Source: Portulaca oleracea (Eukaryota > Streptophyta > Magnoliopsida > Caryophyllales > Portulacaceae). From it: a DNA stretch of 64,000 bases. The stretch's first letter is position 1; each line of letters starts with the position of its first letter. Made by a program: the position numbers and the translations under genes. This document shows positions 11,368-23,460 of the stretch, piece by piece. The stretch is from contig CM055888.1 in assembly GCA_029582165.1 (NCBI GenBank), positions 16,601,501 through 16,665,500 on the forward strand, given 5' to 3'. The notes below the pieces were generated by a model. It had not been told where the DNA came from. It saw only the letters and a list, made by a program, of their open reading frames with translations, and ran no database searches.

Positions 11368-12609
11368 TGTTCGGTCTCATTTTGAGTCGAATACTTCTCT
11401 TTATTAGGAAGTTTTTGCATGTTTTAACCCTTTATAATATGTTAGTTATTAGAATTTTCTAGTTTTATAGGAATTCGAGAGGTTGAGCCAAAAAGGAGCC
11501 TAATATGGAGCAAAATGCATCAAGAAGAGAAAAAGTGGAAGCAACCAATTGAGAGCTTCAAAGAAGTGGGGACACCAACCTCAAATCACCTAAGGAAGAG
11601 TGGGGCCAGAAGGCCGACTCGGGCGAGTCATCCATCGGCGCGACCGAGTCGCTTCTCTTGAGGCTGCTAACAAAATTCAGAAAAATTGGCTAACTACAAG
11701 GGAGGGACAGAAGGCCGACTCGCCCGAGTCGACCCTCGGCGCGGTCGAGTCACTCTCCTGTTAGCTGAAGAAATCCAGCCCAAGTGAAGAACTCCAAAGG
11801 ACTAGAAGCCTGACTCGCCCGAGTCAGGGGGTTACTCACCCGAGTCACCCTGTTTTTCTGCGATTAATCGAGGGCTAAAGTGATGCGTTTTGTGTAACAA
11901 ATTGGGCCTATTATATATACTCCCAGCTGCGAATTTAGCTGGCAAGTAGTCTTTTAACCTAGTTCTAAGTTGTCATTAATTAGCTTTTTATGTTTTCAAG
12001 TGGATTTCTATTTTCTCTCTCCTAGGTTTTCTTTAAGCTTGTTCTTCAAGTCTTTTGTAATCAACTTCAATCAATAAAATTTCCAGGTTTTATTCATTGT
12101 TTCTTGTTTCTTTAATGCTTTCAATTAGTCTTTCTTACTTTGATTGTTCTAGATTAGCCACAAAAATACCAAATCCAACTTTTAGTGAGGAGAAGGATTA
12201 AGGGTCACAAATTTCACTATAAAGTGGGAATTTGAGGATCCTTAGTAATCCAAATCACACTTTCTTAATTGTTCGGGGGAAAGTTTGAGTTAAGGATTCA
12301 AGTGGTGATTGGTTCATCAAAGGTATAATCTCTAGTTTTCATTTGCTTTGATATTCAAGTTATTTGATAGATTTTAGTGTTAATTGCCTTGTTCATGCTT
12401 TATTGCTTCCTAGAATGTGTTTTGATTGCTTTTGGTTAATGATTAGTTTAGATATGATGCATGATTAGAATAGTTTTAATAGCTTATTTTACTTGATTTA
12501 TTGCTTATTACATTGGGAAACTTTTAACAAGCCATAGAACCTAACAATCCAGACACCCATCCCTAAGACCGACAACCCCTACTTAAAACCGTAATTACAC
12601 AACCGAACA
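11368..12609 (+). repeat. 5' LTR of element B (1242 bp)
   Basis: Perfect 7-bp terminal inverted repeat with its other end, and a TATA-like TTATATATAC at 11911-11920. Upstream of that it carries three GC-rich near-palindromes (11616-11629, 11717-11730, 11812-11825). The U3-like position suggests these may be transcriptional control sites. Confidence 0.93.
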
Positions 12610-12610
12610 A

Positions 12611-12628
12611 TGGCGCCGTTGCCGGGGA
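12611..12628 (+). other. Primer binding site of element B (tRNA-Asp)
   Basis: TGGCGCCGTTGCCGGGGA, one nt after the LTR, perfectly complementary to the 3' end of plant tRNA-Asp. This primer is characteristic of Athila-type elements. Confidence 0.92.
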
Positions 12629-12754
12629 TGGCGTTATTTGGGAAATTGGGTTATTGGTTTGTTTGTGCATAGTGTAAATAGTTTTTGCTTGATCGATTAG
12701 TTTTATGCTAAAATCACTAAAAATTGAAAAATTGAAAAACCACAAAGAGAGAAG

Positions 12755-13823
12755 GTGCGTCGACCTTTAGGATGGGTTCGCATTCCCGAAACCAATAGAC
12801 TGGTTAGATTAGAGGTGCCTTTAGTTGACTCGCCTAGCATGGGTGAAGCAGAACCAAGGGGGACCTTGAGCGACCAGCTTTACCCTTCATATGACCCATC
12901 CCCATCTTGTTTCGTATTACCAACCTTACCTCAGGGGGTTACTTTCGACCCTAGGCAGTACCACACTCAAAACCTGCCTTTGTTTACTAGGACGGGGTTA
13001 GCTTTGATCTGGACGGCGGAGTACAAAGAGTACCTTAGTATGGTTACACCCCCGGGAGTTCCTTTGGACTATGTGTTGCTTAAGTACTTGCCTTTTGCCT
13101 TGCGCGACTCCGCCAAGCGTTGGATGTATAGCATTAAGCCGGGGTCAATCAATTCTTGGAATAGTTTTTCGAAGGTTTTTATGAAAAGGTACTTCCCCAA
13201 CTCTTTAGCGGTTCAATTGAGAAATTCGATTTTGAAGTTTAGGCAAGATAAAGGGGAGCCTTATTGGAAAGCTTTTGAGAGACTCAAAAATATGTTATCC
13301 CAATTCCCTCATCATGGTTTTGACCTTGTGAGACTGTGCCAAATAGTGTATGAGGGGGTAGATCAAGAGACTCGGGTGACTTTAGAGTCCATGTGTTTAG
13401 GGGGATTTATGGATAAGACGGCGGAAGAAGCGTGGGACTTCTTAGAGAGCATGTCCGAGCTAGTTATGCAATGGGGGAGTTCACATCGTGAGTGAGAGTA
13501 CGGGGTACGAGGCTAGGTTTGCTTCCTTGGAAAACATGATAAAAACCTTAGCCCAACAGCAACTTGCATCTTCAAAGACTCAGCCTTATGCACAAGTGAG
13601 TTCTTTAGAGCGACCCATTTCTTCGACCCCTCAATCTCCTTTGATTTGTGCTTGGTGTCAGGGACCAGACCATGTATATGCTAACTGCCCTTTATATATG
13701 CAACATGTGTCTTCCAATGTGGAAAATGTCAATGCTATGTTCAATCAGTACCGGCCCTACCAATTTCCCGGGGTGCAAAACACCCTTTCTTGTCTTATGG
13801 GTCGGACAATCAGAATGTCTTGA
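12755..13823 (+). pseudogene. Athila-type Gag of element B
   Basis: Open from 12755 to 13495, with no in-frame ATG at the start (a stop lies upstream at 12725-12727), so the original start is lost or unclear. Residues about 75-245 carry the Gag domain (KYLPFALRDSAKRWMYSI, KRYFPNS, FPHHGFD). A frame change near 13488 leads to 13488-13823, with coiled-coil-like sequence and a zinc knuckle of form C-x2-C-x4-H-x4-C (CAWCQGPDHVYANC). The following Pro/Gln-rich stretch is again out of frame. Confidence 0.85.
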
Positions 13824-14029
13824 GGCCACCAACGCATCAGGGAGGAGGTTTCCAAGGAAACCCACCTCCTCATCACCAACCTCCGGTTCAGCATAGACCA
13901 CCCCCTCAGGCTGCTTATCAAGCACCTCGAGGGCAGACCATCCATCCCCAGGTTGCCCATACCTGACCTCCACCAGGATACCAAAGTGAGGACAAGGGGG
14001 ATAGGAAGTATAAGGAGTTAGAGTTTGGG

Positions 14030-14992
14030 TTGAATAGGGTTCAGGATTCCATGAGTGATATGGCAAAGATGGTGAAACAATTGAATGAGAGTTTCGCTCA
14101 ACTAATGATGTCTAACAGGGATAGGGGAACCTTTCCTGGACAACCGGAGGTAAACCCCAATGGGCAAGCTTCTAGTTCGTCCCCTTGTGACCCGAACCAG
14201 GTTAGAGGCCTTAATGCGGTAATTACTCTTAGGTCCAGGAGGGAAGTAGATAATAGAGTTCAGGAATCACCTTCGGACTTGCTTAGAAAATAACCTGTGA
14301 GTGTAGGACCTAGTGCTGAGCTAGTATCAGTTGAGGATGAACCATAAGAAGAGGAGAGGCCAACTATCTTAGTTGAGCCTCCGAGCATCAAAACTTCACC
14401 TAGAGTACTTCCCGTGTCTAGTTCTTTACCACCTGTGGCATACAAGCCTCCCCCACCTTTTCCTCAAAGGTTGAGGGGGAATAAGGATCAGAAGTACCTA
14501 CAAAAGATTAGAGAAACATTTTCTCAAGTTAAGGTCAATATCCCTTTGCTAGATGCTATCCAACAGTGCCCGTCCTATGCTAAGTTTCTTAAGGAGTTGT
14601 GCACTACCAAGAGAGCAACTCAAGTCCCTAAAAAAGCCTTCTTAGCTTCTAATGTGAGTTCAATCTTGTCTAGTCAAGTCCCGGTGAAGTACAAACATCC
14701 AGGGTGCCCGACCATTTCTATCACCATCGGGGATACCCAAATCGATAGAGCCTTGCTTGACCTAGGGGCGAGTGTCAATCTGTTACCCTTACATGTTTAT
14801 GAGACTTTAGGATTGGGGGAGCTGAAGCCTACTAGAATGGTTCTTCAATTAGCCGACCGGTCTATGAGGGTACCTAAAGGGGTAGTTGAGGATGTGCTGA
14901 TCCAAGTTGGAACCTTTGTATTTTCCGTAGATTTTTTCGTGTTAGAGACAGCTAGGGTTCATAGTACCCGTGATGAGATACTGTCATTCTAG
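14030..14992 (+). pseudogene. Gag C-terminus and aspartic protease of element B
   Basis: Segment 14030-14293 ends with the Athila/Tat-type motif NAVITLRSR. After a stop, 14414-14992 (192 codons) holds the protease, with active-site sequence ALLDLGASVNLLP (D116). D-L-G in place of D-S/T-G is usual for Athila elements. A stop at 14990-14992 interrupts the segment leading to RT, but the frame used by the RT ORF is open across that point, so a frameshift near 14980 is the break. Confidence 0.83.
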
Positions 14993-15045
14993 GTGGACCA
15001 TTCCTCGCCACGTCCAATGCTTGGATTAATTGTAAGGACGAGAGA

Positions 15046-17442
15046 ATGAAATTGACCTTTGGGAACTTGACCATGGAACTGAACATATTTGATTTGCAGA
15101 AGTCTCCCTGGGGCTTTGATGAGCGAGAGTGTCATGCTTTGAATTGGGTGAGTGACTTTAGGGATAGTGATCATTCTGACTTTGCTGATGTTTCTAGTGT
15201 GGATGAGCTTGTTGAGTTAGGATTTGACCCAGATTGTGTGACTTCATTATGTGATTCTGATGTTTTCGATGGTGAATTGTTGTATGAATCATTGTTTGCC
15301 TCCCAAAATGTGCCTGAAACAGTAGAGCCTGAGCTACCATCTTCTAGAACCCTTGAACTTAAACGTCTTCCATCTGAATTGAAGTATGTGTTCCTTGGCC
15401 CTAGTGAAACTTACCCGGTTATCATTGCTTCTAACCTAGGAGAGGATCAGGAGACTAAGCTGATTGAGGTTCTTAGGGTAAATAAGGGAGTTTTGGGATG
15501 GACACTTGGAGACATTAGGGGTATTAGTCCATCTATCGTGCAGCATAGGATATTCTTGGAAGATGATAGCGTGGCCCATAGGGATCCTTTAAGGAGACTC
15601 AATCCACAAATGAAAGAGGTGGTCAACAAAGAAATTTTGAAGTTATTAGATAATGAGATTATATATCCTATTTCTGACAGCAAGTGGGTTAGTCCAATAC
15701 ATGTGATTCCTAAAAAGACGGGTCTAACTGTTGTGGAGAACGAGTGGGGGGAGTTAGTGTCGACCCGTATCCCTTCGGGATGGAGAGTGTGTATTGACTA
15801 CAGAAAACTTAACAAGGCCACGAGGAAAAATCATTTTCCATTACGCTTTATGGATCATATGCTAGAGAAATTGGTGGGACATGATTATTACTGTTTCCTA
15901 TACGGGTATTCGGGGTACACTCAAATTTCAATAGCTCCTTGTGATCAGGAGAAAACTACGTTTTCCTGTCCATTTGGGACGTTCTCTTTCCGTAGGATGC
16001 CCTTCAGACTTTGTAACGCCCTCGCCACTTTTCAGCGGTGCATGATGTCTATTTTCTCTGACCTTGTTGATGATTGTGTCGAGATTTTCATGGATGATTT
16101 TTCTGTATTTGGCACTACTTTTGATGCTTGTTTGAATAACTTGAATCGAGTCTTGAGTCGTTGTAAAGATAAAAATTTGACTCTCAACTGGGAAAAGTGC
16201 CATTTCATGGTACAGAGGGGTATAGTCTTGGGCCACGTGATTTCAAAGGATGGAATCGAGGTGGATAAAGCTAAAATGGAGTTAGTTAGAAACTTGACCC
16301 CCCCAACTTGTGAGAAGGAGGTTAGGTCTTTCCTAGGATATGCTGGATTCTATCGTCGATTTATTAGAGATTTTAGCAAAATTGCCAAACCTCTATCTGC
16401 TTTATTGGCCAAGGAGGTGACTTTTGACTTTTCTGATGAATGCTTGAAGGCCTTTAATACACTTAAAGATGCCTTAATATCACCTCCTATTCTCAAGCCT
16501 CCCACCTGGGGAGAGCCATTTGAGTTGATGTGTGATGCATCTGATTTTGCGATTGGTGTTGTGCTTAGTCAACACATTGATAAGAAACCGGTAGTGGTTC
16601 ACTATGCTAGTCACACACTCAATGAGGCCCAACTCAATTACACTGTGACTGAAAATGAGTTCTTAGATGTAGTGTATGCATTTGAAAAGTTTCGACCCTA
16701 CTTGCTTGGTGCTAAGGTCGTTGTTTATACAGACCACTCAGCTATTCGATACCTTATGGAAAAGAAAGAATCAAAACCGAGACTTGTTAGGTGGGTGTTA
16801 TTGCTCCAGAAGTTTGATTGTGAAATTAGGGATAGAAAAGGGGCTGAAAACCCAGTAGTAGACCATCTCTCTAGAATAGTCCTTGAAAATGAGAAAGAAA
16901 CTCCTATTGATGCTAGTTTTCCTGATGAATGTATTCTTAACATAGGAGTAGAGCCATGGTTTGCTGACATAGTTAACTTTAAGGTGACTAGGGAAATGCC
17001 GGAGGACTGGAATAAACACGATAGAGATAGATTCCTATACATAGTGAAAAACTTCGTGTGGGATGACCCTTATCTGTTTAAGTATTGTCCCGACCAAATC
17101 CTTAGAAGATGCATACCCGATGAGTCTATCTTGGATGTTTTATCATTTTGCCATGACCAACCATGTGGGGGGCAGTTTTCTGGGAAGAAAACAACATACA
17201 AAGTCTTGCAATGTGGTTTCTACTGGCCGACCATCTTTAGAGATGCCCATGACTACGCTAGGCGGTGTGCTAGATGTCAAAGCCTAGGAAGGATATCTAG
17301 GAGGGATATGATGCCTCTGCAACTTGAAATCTTTGTAGATGTCTTCGATGTGTGGGGTATAGATTTTATGGGTCCATTCCCGACCTCCTTTGGGAACGAG
17401 TATATCCTTTTAGCAGTTGACTATGTGTCTCTAAATGGGTAG
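15046..17442 (+). pseudogene. Reverse transcriptase-RNase H-integrase N-terminus of element B (798 codons)
   Basis: RT spans about residues 165-405, with the catalytic FMDD at 348-351. The motif A aspartate is replaced by Tyr286 (FLYGYSGY; codon TAC at 15901-15903), so polymerase activity should be lost. RNase H spans about 475-610, with D497 and D563 in place. The integrase zinc domain has H703, C741 and C744, but its second His is Gln710 (GGQF). The first integrase core Asp is present (GIDFMG). A 2-nt insertion near 17430 shifts the frame and ends the ORF inside the integrase core. Confidence 0.87.
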
Positions 17443-18250
17443 AGGCCATTCCGTCAAAGAGAAATGATGCAAAGGTAGTCACTAAGTTCCTTCGGGAAAA
17501 TATCTCTCTAGGTTTGGAGTGCCTCGAGCGATAATTAGTGACCAAGGAACCCATTTCAACAATCGATCTTTTGCAGCTTTGCTTAGGAAATATTCTGTGG
17601 AGCATAGATTGACCTCCACTTATCACCCACAATCAAATGGTTAGGCTGAGGTGTCCAATAAGTAGATTAAGCAAATTCTTGAGAAGACGGTGTCTAAGAA
17701 TAGAAAAGACTGGTCTGTCAAATTAACCGATGCCTTATGGGCTTATAGGACAGCCTACAAGACACCCATAGGAATGTCTCCATACAGAGCGGTTTTTGGA
17801 AAACCATGCCATTTACCAGTTGAACTTGAACATAGAGCATGGTGAGCCTTGAAGGCCTTGAATCTTGACCTTTCGGAGGCTGGGGATGTTAGGAAGTTCA
17901 CCTTGTGCGAATCAGAAGAATTAAGGGGGGAAGCCTATGAGAATGGGCGATTGAGTAAGGAGAGGTCCAAAATCTTACACGATAAGATCATTCATAGGAA
18001 GACTTTCTTACTGGGACAGAAGGTGCTCTTCTATGACTCTAGATTGCACTTGTTTGCTGGAAAGTTGAAATCTCGGTGGACTGGACCCTTTATTGTAACA
18101 CAGGTATTCCCTTCGGGAGTGGTTGAAATTAAGGTCCCAACTAACGAGTCTATTTGGAAAGTGAACGGTCACAGGTTGAAACTTTTCTTGGAGTTTCCGG
18201 CTAAGGTGGACGTGGAGTGTGTGACATTCCACGATTCATCCGACCATTGA
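17443..18250 (+). pseudogene. Integrase core remainder and C-terminal domain of element B
   Basis: Integrase-like sequence continues past the frameshift: RAIISDQGTHFNN with the second catalytic Asp, then STYHPQSNG followed by a TAG, a further TAG near 17662, and [10 protein letters not shown]. It has at least one more frameshift near 17505. The last open piece (17849-18250) is the integrase C-terminal region, ending KVNGHRLK. It cannot encode an integrase as it stands. Confidence 0.83.
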
Positions 18251-18559
18251 AGAAAAGTGAGGTAATACTCTTGTATAAATTGTAAATAAGTTCATTTTTC
18301 TTGATTTGCTTCTTTGTTTACTTCTCCTATTATGCACTAACAAGAGGAAAGGATCCATTTATTGTGCGTATGGGCATCATTCGTGGCTTGTATACCCAAT
18401 CTCCATTTACAAGTCATGCAATGATTCAATTATAATCCATTCAGGTATCATCTTTCCTTATTGTTTACGCTTAGTTAATGAGAAGTTTCTTTTTCATTTA
18501 TTTTGTGAGATTTCTTGATGTTTCTTCTTTTAGGGTGTTTGTTTCCCTCTCTTTTTAGT

Positions 18560-18604
18560 CACAATGAGGGCATAGTGTGATCTTTTTGTGTGGGAGTGGG
18601 GAGG
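18560..18604 (+). repeat. Internal polypurine-like module, copy 1
   Basis: CACAATGAGG followed after about 15 nt by TGTGTGGGAGTGGGGAG. The same arrangement recurs at 22104-22144, and the purine core recurs as the true PPT at 23449-23460. Confidence 0.75.
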
Positions 18605-18877
18605 CATGCATGCCGGCTTTCTTTTCTTCCTTATATAAAGTTTGGGTAGCTTTTGTTTAGGGTTCATGTGTTTTTGGTTTCAAATTTTTGCTTAAGTTTT
18701 AGTTAGGTTAGTTTTTAGTTAGATTTTGTGTGAAAATTTTGGCTTAAGTACTTCGGGTTTTTAAGGTGCCTAGGGAGGTTTTAGAGTTTTGAGAGTTGAA
18801 AAGTTTTGGTGAAAGTGAGAGTTTTATACTTAGTTTTTACAAGTAAACTGACTTTTTCATTTTTTTTACATAGCACT

Positions 18878-19190
18878 GACTCGGGCGAGTCAGAGGCCGG
18901 TGCAACCGAGTCGCTTCTCTAATTGGCCAGGAGTTGGTGAAATTTTGAGAGGAAAAAGTCAAGAGCAGAACGCCGACTCGGGCGAGTCAGAGACCGGCGC
19001 GACCGAGTCGCTCTTTTGAGCGGCCATGGGTTAATAAAATTTTGGAAAATTTTTTTTTTGAAGAACAGGAAGCTGACTCGGGCGAGTCCTCCGTCCGGCG
19101 TGACCGAGTCGTCTCTCGGCCAGAAAAAAATAGTGGAAACAGAACATTGACTCGGGCGAGTCGTCAGGTCGGCGCGGTCGAGTCAATTGC
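18878..19190. repeat. Four-unit array of GACTCGGGCGAGTC near-palindromes
   Basis: The 14-mer occurs at 18878, 18975, 19075 and 19149. Each is followed after about 10-15 nt by a C(G/C)GAGTC-containing half-site within a G/C-rich ACCGAGTCG-like segment. Surroundings are AT-rich. Related units are in both LTRs of B. Confidence 0.85.
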
Positions 19191-19850
19191 AGCAGGCGTG
19201 ACTTGTCGGGCTCTTTAAGGGCTAATTCTCTCACTTTCTCTCATAACTTCTCACACTCTTTCTCTCTCATATCTCTCTCTTACCTCCCCCAAACCCTAGA
19301 AGCTTCCCCTAACTCCAAATCTTCCCTAATCCCTTCGATTTTTCTTGGATTTTCACAACTTTGTGCCCTAATTGTGCAAATTTTCTGTGTTGTGCATATT
19401 CCTCAAGAACCTTGCACCGATTTGTGTCTCTTTGGTGCAAATTGCTTCTTGCTTTTTGGTTGGGAGTTTGAGCAACTCAAGATTCAAGGGAAGAAGAAAG
19501 AATTTGCTCCTTCTTGGTGTGATTTTGTTGGGTATTCTAGTTGGAAACAACCTCAAGTGCTTCAAATTTCACTCTTGCTCAAGGTGTTTAAGTGTTGGGG
19601 ATCAATTGGAGCTTTTGGTGCTAGATTTGGTCTCTTGACTCAGCAATCCTTGTTCTTTGTGCTCATTTGAGAGGTAAAACTTCAACTTTGGTGCTTCAAG
19701 TTCAATTTTTAGAACTATGGTTGGGTGTTACTTGTGTTTTTCACTTGAGAGTTAGGGTTGTGAACTGTTTTTGGTGGAATTTGGTGTATTTGGGTTGTTT
19801 TGTGTCACACCAAGTCACGGACATAGTTCGATCTAAACGCACACGAACTA

Positions 19851-21346
19851 TGGTTCAGAGCGATCTCCTTCACCACCACCCGAATCCTCTTCGGGGGTGA
19901 CTAAGGATCGTTACAAAGCCCAAGCACCCACACCCCTTCAAGCTGCGGCGGTGAGAATCATGTTTAGGGATGCCCATCACAGAGAAAAATATAACCTATA
20001 TCAACGTCAGAAGATTTGTGCTCCCGACATTTAAGATGAGGTAACCGTCCGAAAGGTTTACAGCGGGCCGAGCTTTGATTATATCATCCAAGTCTTGGGA
20101 TGGCACACATTCATCAAAATCAATGAGTCAATCTCCGATCAACCCGTCCTTGAGTTTTTGAGTTCATTGATAATAGAAGATTATGGAAAACCGAGCGCCA
20201 AGTTCCGATATAAGGTGGACAATAAAGAACGAACTTGCACGGTGCAAGAACTTTGTCGGGCGTTGGGTCTACCCGAGGACAGAATGTTTTATGATGAGTC
20301 AGTGTATTTTGACGAACAATTGGCTATGAAGAGCTTAACCTGTTGGAGGAGGAAGCACCAACCAACTCACGCTCAAGACACCCTCCTATATTGTCACAAG
20401 AACTCGAAGGGTCGTGACCTTTGCAACTTAGCGGTGCGGATCTTTCATCGAGTGATTTCGAGTTCGGTGTTCGGGAGGGATGATGGACGAGCTAACGTCC
20501 AGCGAGATGATCTTTTCATCATGTTCAACATCTTCAAGGGAGAAGGGTAAACACTGGATCATGTATCTTGCATTGTTGGAAAGATATCACTTCGAAGAAT
20601 TTGTTGACTACGATTGGAATGGGGCATATAATATGCCATTTTCTGAGGAAGCAACATTTTGGGGCGTATCTTGACAAGTATCCTCCTCGTTATTTCCCCG
20701 ATCCAATTGATGGAGTGCGATTGCAAAGGATGGGAATCTTTGCGAGGCACCCCACTAAGACTATCTATAAGCACGGTTCTGATAAATCGGTAACATCAAT
20801 TCATTTAGATCATGAACGGGCAGGCGTTACTTGGATGTAAGGAACCAACATAACTGGTCTTCCGGGGAGAATTCCAGGAGTTTTCGGAGGGTCGGGGGTC
20901 CTGATGATCCTTATGCACCGGAGGAGGTGGAAGAAGATGAAGAAGAGGATGAAGAAGATGAGGAAGAGGAAGGGGAACCGGCGAACCAAGGCCAAGCGAG
21001 TGGTAGCGGCTCCCAGGAGATTACTATGGGGTACTTAGCGGGCCAAATGGATAGACTTAGTGTTGATCTCCGGGAACAAAGGACCCTACTTCAAAGCACT
21101 CACAACTTGTTAGAGAGTCAATAAGACCTCTTACGTGCCCAACAATCCGCGCTCGAGAGGCACGAGGGGTACTTTCAGCGCTACGATGCGTACTTCCAAC
21201 AACAAAATCAATACTAGAGGGATTGGGGGTATTATCACTATGCCATGGCTGATCGTCCGCCGACACCGCCCGACTACGTCAACCAATACTACCCATCCTA
21301 CTTCCCCTACTACCCCTATCCTCCTCCGGGAGGCGATGAACAATAA
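19851..21346 (+). pseudogene. ATHILA ORF (Athila-specific 3' ORF) of element B
   Basis: Reading frames across this span resemble the ATHILA ORF-1 family of Athila retrotransposons, whose function is unknown. The recognisable core is 20095-20550 (LGWHTFIKINESIS, EFLSSLIIEDYGK, VQELCRALGLP). A TAA at 20032-20034 separates it from related upstream sequence. Frameshifts pass the reading to 20568-20840 and then 20831-21124, where a run of Asp/Glu residues is followed by a Leu/Gln-rich helix (MDRLSVDLREQRTLLQ). After a TAA at 21122 the frame continues to a Tyr/Pro-rich tail ending at 21346. It has been called env-like in some Athila elements because of its place; I see no clear membrane segment here. 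Confidence 0.7.
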
Positions 21347-23448
21347 TTGTGAGAATTTCGCACCTCCACTTCTTTTTTCTTGCAATACATTACTTACTTG
21401 CTATCTTGTGATGTATGCGCGGGGGTGTGCTTATGATGGGGTAGGGTGGAAGGTGTTCCAGTATGATTTTGCGTTCTTGGAATTTGTTGGTTGTTGAGTG
21501 TGCTTCACTGCTCTTGTCGCGGTTCGTTGGTTTAGTTTTTGTCATTGCAAGCTTGGGTACTATGAACTTGGGATGCTTGGTGGTGGATGTTTGGTTTGCG
21601 TTTGGAGTTCTCTCCTTCGTAGAACCGGGAAGTGGCGCGAAATTCCACCCTCAATTCCCGCCTCATATAATGAGATTCGGGGTTGAGGTTAGTCAGTGAT
21701 AATGTACATAAGTAAAATATTTTGCATTTTCTTTTCGTAGTTAGTCTTTAGTTCTATCTTGTATAGTTTTCTTTTATTTTTGATCTAGCATGTAAGTATT
21801 GCCACCATAGAGTGCTCTTGTTGTCTATTGTGAATCTATGGTGCTATGCTCGTGGATCATGAATTGGGTGGACGTTATTGAAGACTTTTCAGGTAATCTC
21901 ATTCCACTTTCTTTTTATGTGAATATATTATTGATCCATGCTGCATGCTTGTTTTTCTTTTTGGGTGGCGAACCCCTTGAGTGTGAATGTTGGATATATA
22001 TGGTTGTTGGAGCCGTATGGGCTTGGGTCGCCACCATTTTGTTTGTTATGTGTTTGATTGTGTGTTTCTAGATCTTCTACCTTACTTGTGACACCCTTCT
22101 TCTCACAATGAGGACATTATGAAGTTTTGTGTGGGAGTGGGGAGTGATTCTTCCATTTATCATGGGTAGATCACATAGTCTTTGAGTCTTTTGTTTTTGT
22201 TTTGCTTAGTTTGTGTCTAAAAATTTGCAAATTTTGTGTGAAAAGGAGAAAAAAGGGAGTGAAAAACCTCCAATGTTTTTGTTTTGTTTTTTTGCTTCGT
22301 TTCTTGGATTTAGTTGTCTAAATTAGGAAGTCGTTCTTAATCTTCTTTAAAAGAAACCGGTTTGAGCATTTTCGACCCTATCTCAAGCGATTGTCATGAC
22401 TCACCTTATTTAGATTCCTTTCATTGAGTGTCTAGCGAGATCCCATTTCTTTCTTTTTATGTTCTGGTTGAAACTGGGAGATTCTAGGGATTCATATCCG
22501 AGCTTGTTTTCCAAAAAGAGAAAAAAGAGAAAAAGCAAAAGCAAAAGAAAGAAAAACAAAATAGTAGAAGCAAGGTTAAATAAATTGATTAAGTGGGGCG
22601 TGTCGGCTTTACGACATCAACCACCATACACTTAGCCAACCTACACGAGCCCGATATTAGCGGTACGGCGCTATTACCCCTTAAGCTCCTCCTATATTGA
22701 ATTCTCGATGGAGGTGTGTATGGAAAAGACTGTGTTGGGAGGGTAAACCCCATTTTGGGCCGTCCAATTCCCGAAAATAAGGCTAATACCGACCATTAAA
22801 AAGTAAAAAAAAAAAAAGAGAAAGAAAATTTGTTGGGATTACCCAACCCAAAAAGAAAGTTTGAAGTGTTAGAAAAGTGTGGGGCCTCTCCTTGCATCAC
22901 CTACGGCCCTCACCAAGCCAAGGGCGACCAAATGCGGGGAAGGGCAACTCTTTTCTTCCCTTGTTCGTTTCATTGTTTTTAAGCTCGGGCGTGAGTCTTT
23001 GGAGTTTATCGGAATCAGTAGAACTTTCTAAACTTTTATGCAAGTGGGATTTAACTTTACATGAGGTGTAAGGGATCGAAAACCCCTAAGATTGGCAGTT
23101 GTTTGGGTTACATGTATGTGAGGTGCTCATAACGGTTCCTTTAGGAGGATTAACATCGTTTTCTTGATTGAAACAACTTGATTCATGGAACGAGCTGTTT
23201 TTTTTCTTTCTTTTCAAACTTGTTTTGTTTTTCATTTTCCCTCTCTCCTTTTCTCGTGGCTTTTGTGGGTATAGTTGCTATAAACCCTCACGAGACCTAC
23301 CTCGTCCACCCGGGCTACCGGGGGGTTTAAAGGGCTTGATGCATACGCTAAATGCATCCGCGATTCCTGCGAAAGTGAGTTAGGGTTTTAGTTTTCTTTT
23401 TCTAGTATTTTTCTTTGTTTTTAGTTTGCTCGGGGCGAGCAAACCCTT
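21347..23448 (+). other. 3' noncoding region of element B downstream of the ATHILA ORF
   Basis: No supported gene. It holds the second PPT-like module (22104-22144), an A/G-rich stretch (22515-22565), an A-run near 22805-22818 and a T-rich stretch near 23205-23235. The true PPT follows at 23449-23460. Confidence 0.7.
22104..22144 (+). repeat. Internal polypurine-like module, copy 2
   Basis: Same layout as 18560-18604: CACAATGAGG, a short spacer, then TGTGTGGGAGTGGGGAG. The two copies bracket the ATHILA ORF. Confidence 0.75.
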
Positions 23449-23460
23449 GTGTGGGAGTGG

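Larger units (their letters stand above)
18251..19850 (+). other. 3' noncoding segment of element B between pol and the ATHILA ORF
   Basis: No supported gene. It contains a PPT-like module at 18560-18604 and the four-unit GC-rich near-palindrome array at 18878-19190. From about 19200 follows a CT-rich stretch that resembles a 5' leader. Confidence 0.7.

Noticed and set aside
18878..19190. Regularly spaced near-palindromes looking like CRISPR repeats
   Set aside because: Only four units, spacers of 60-86 bp with shared sequence, and the same units in LTRs of a plant retrotransposon. No cas genes; the genome is eukaryotic.
19203..19670. 155-codon ORF after the near-palindrome array
   Set aside because: Sits in the noncoding leader-like region of Athila element B; no homology recognised and biased T-rich composition.
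20095..20550. Envelope gene candidate
   Set aside because: The core matches the ATHILA ORF family, and no signal peptide or membrane-spanning segment is visible, so env is not supported.
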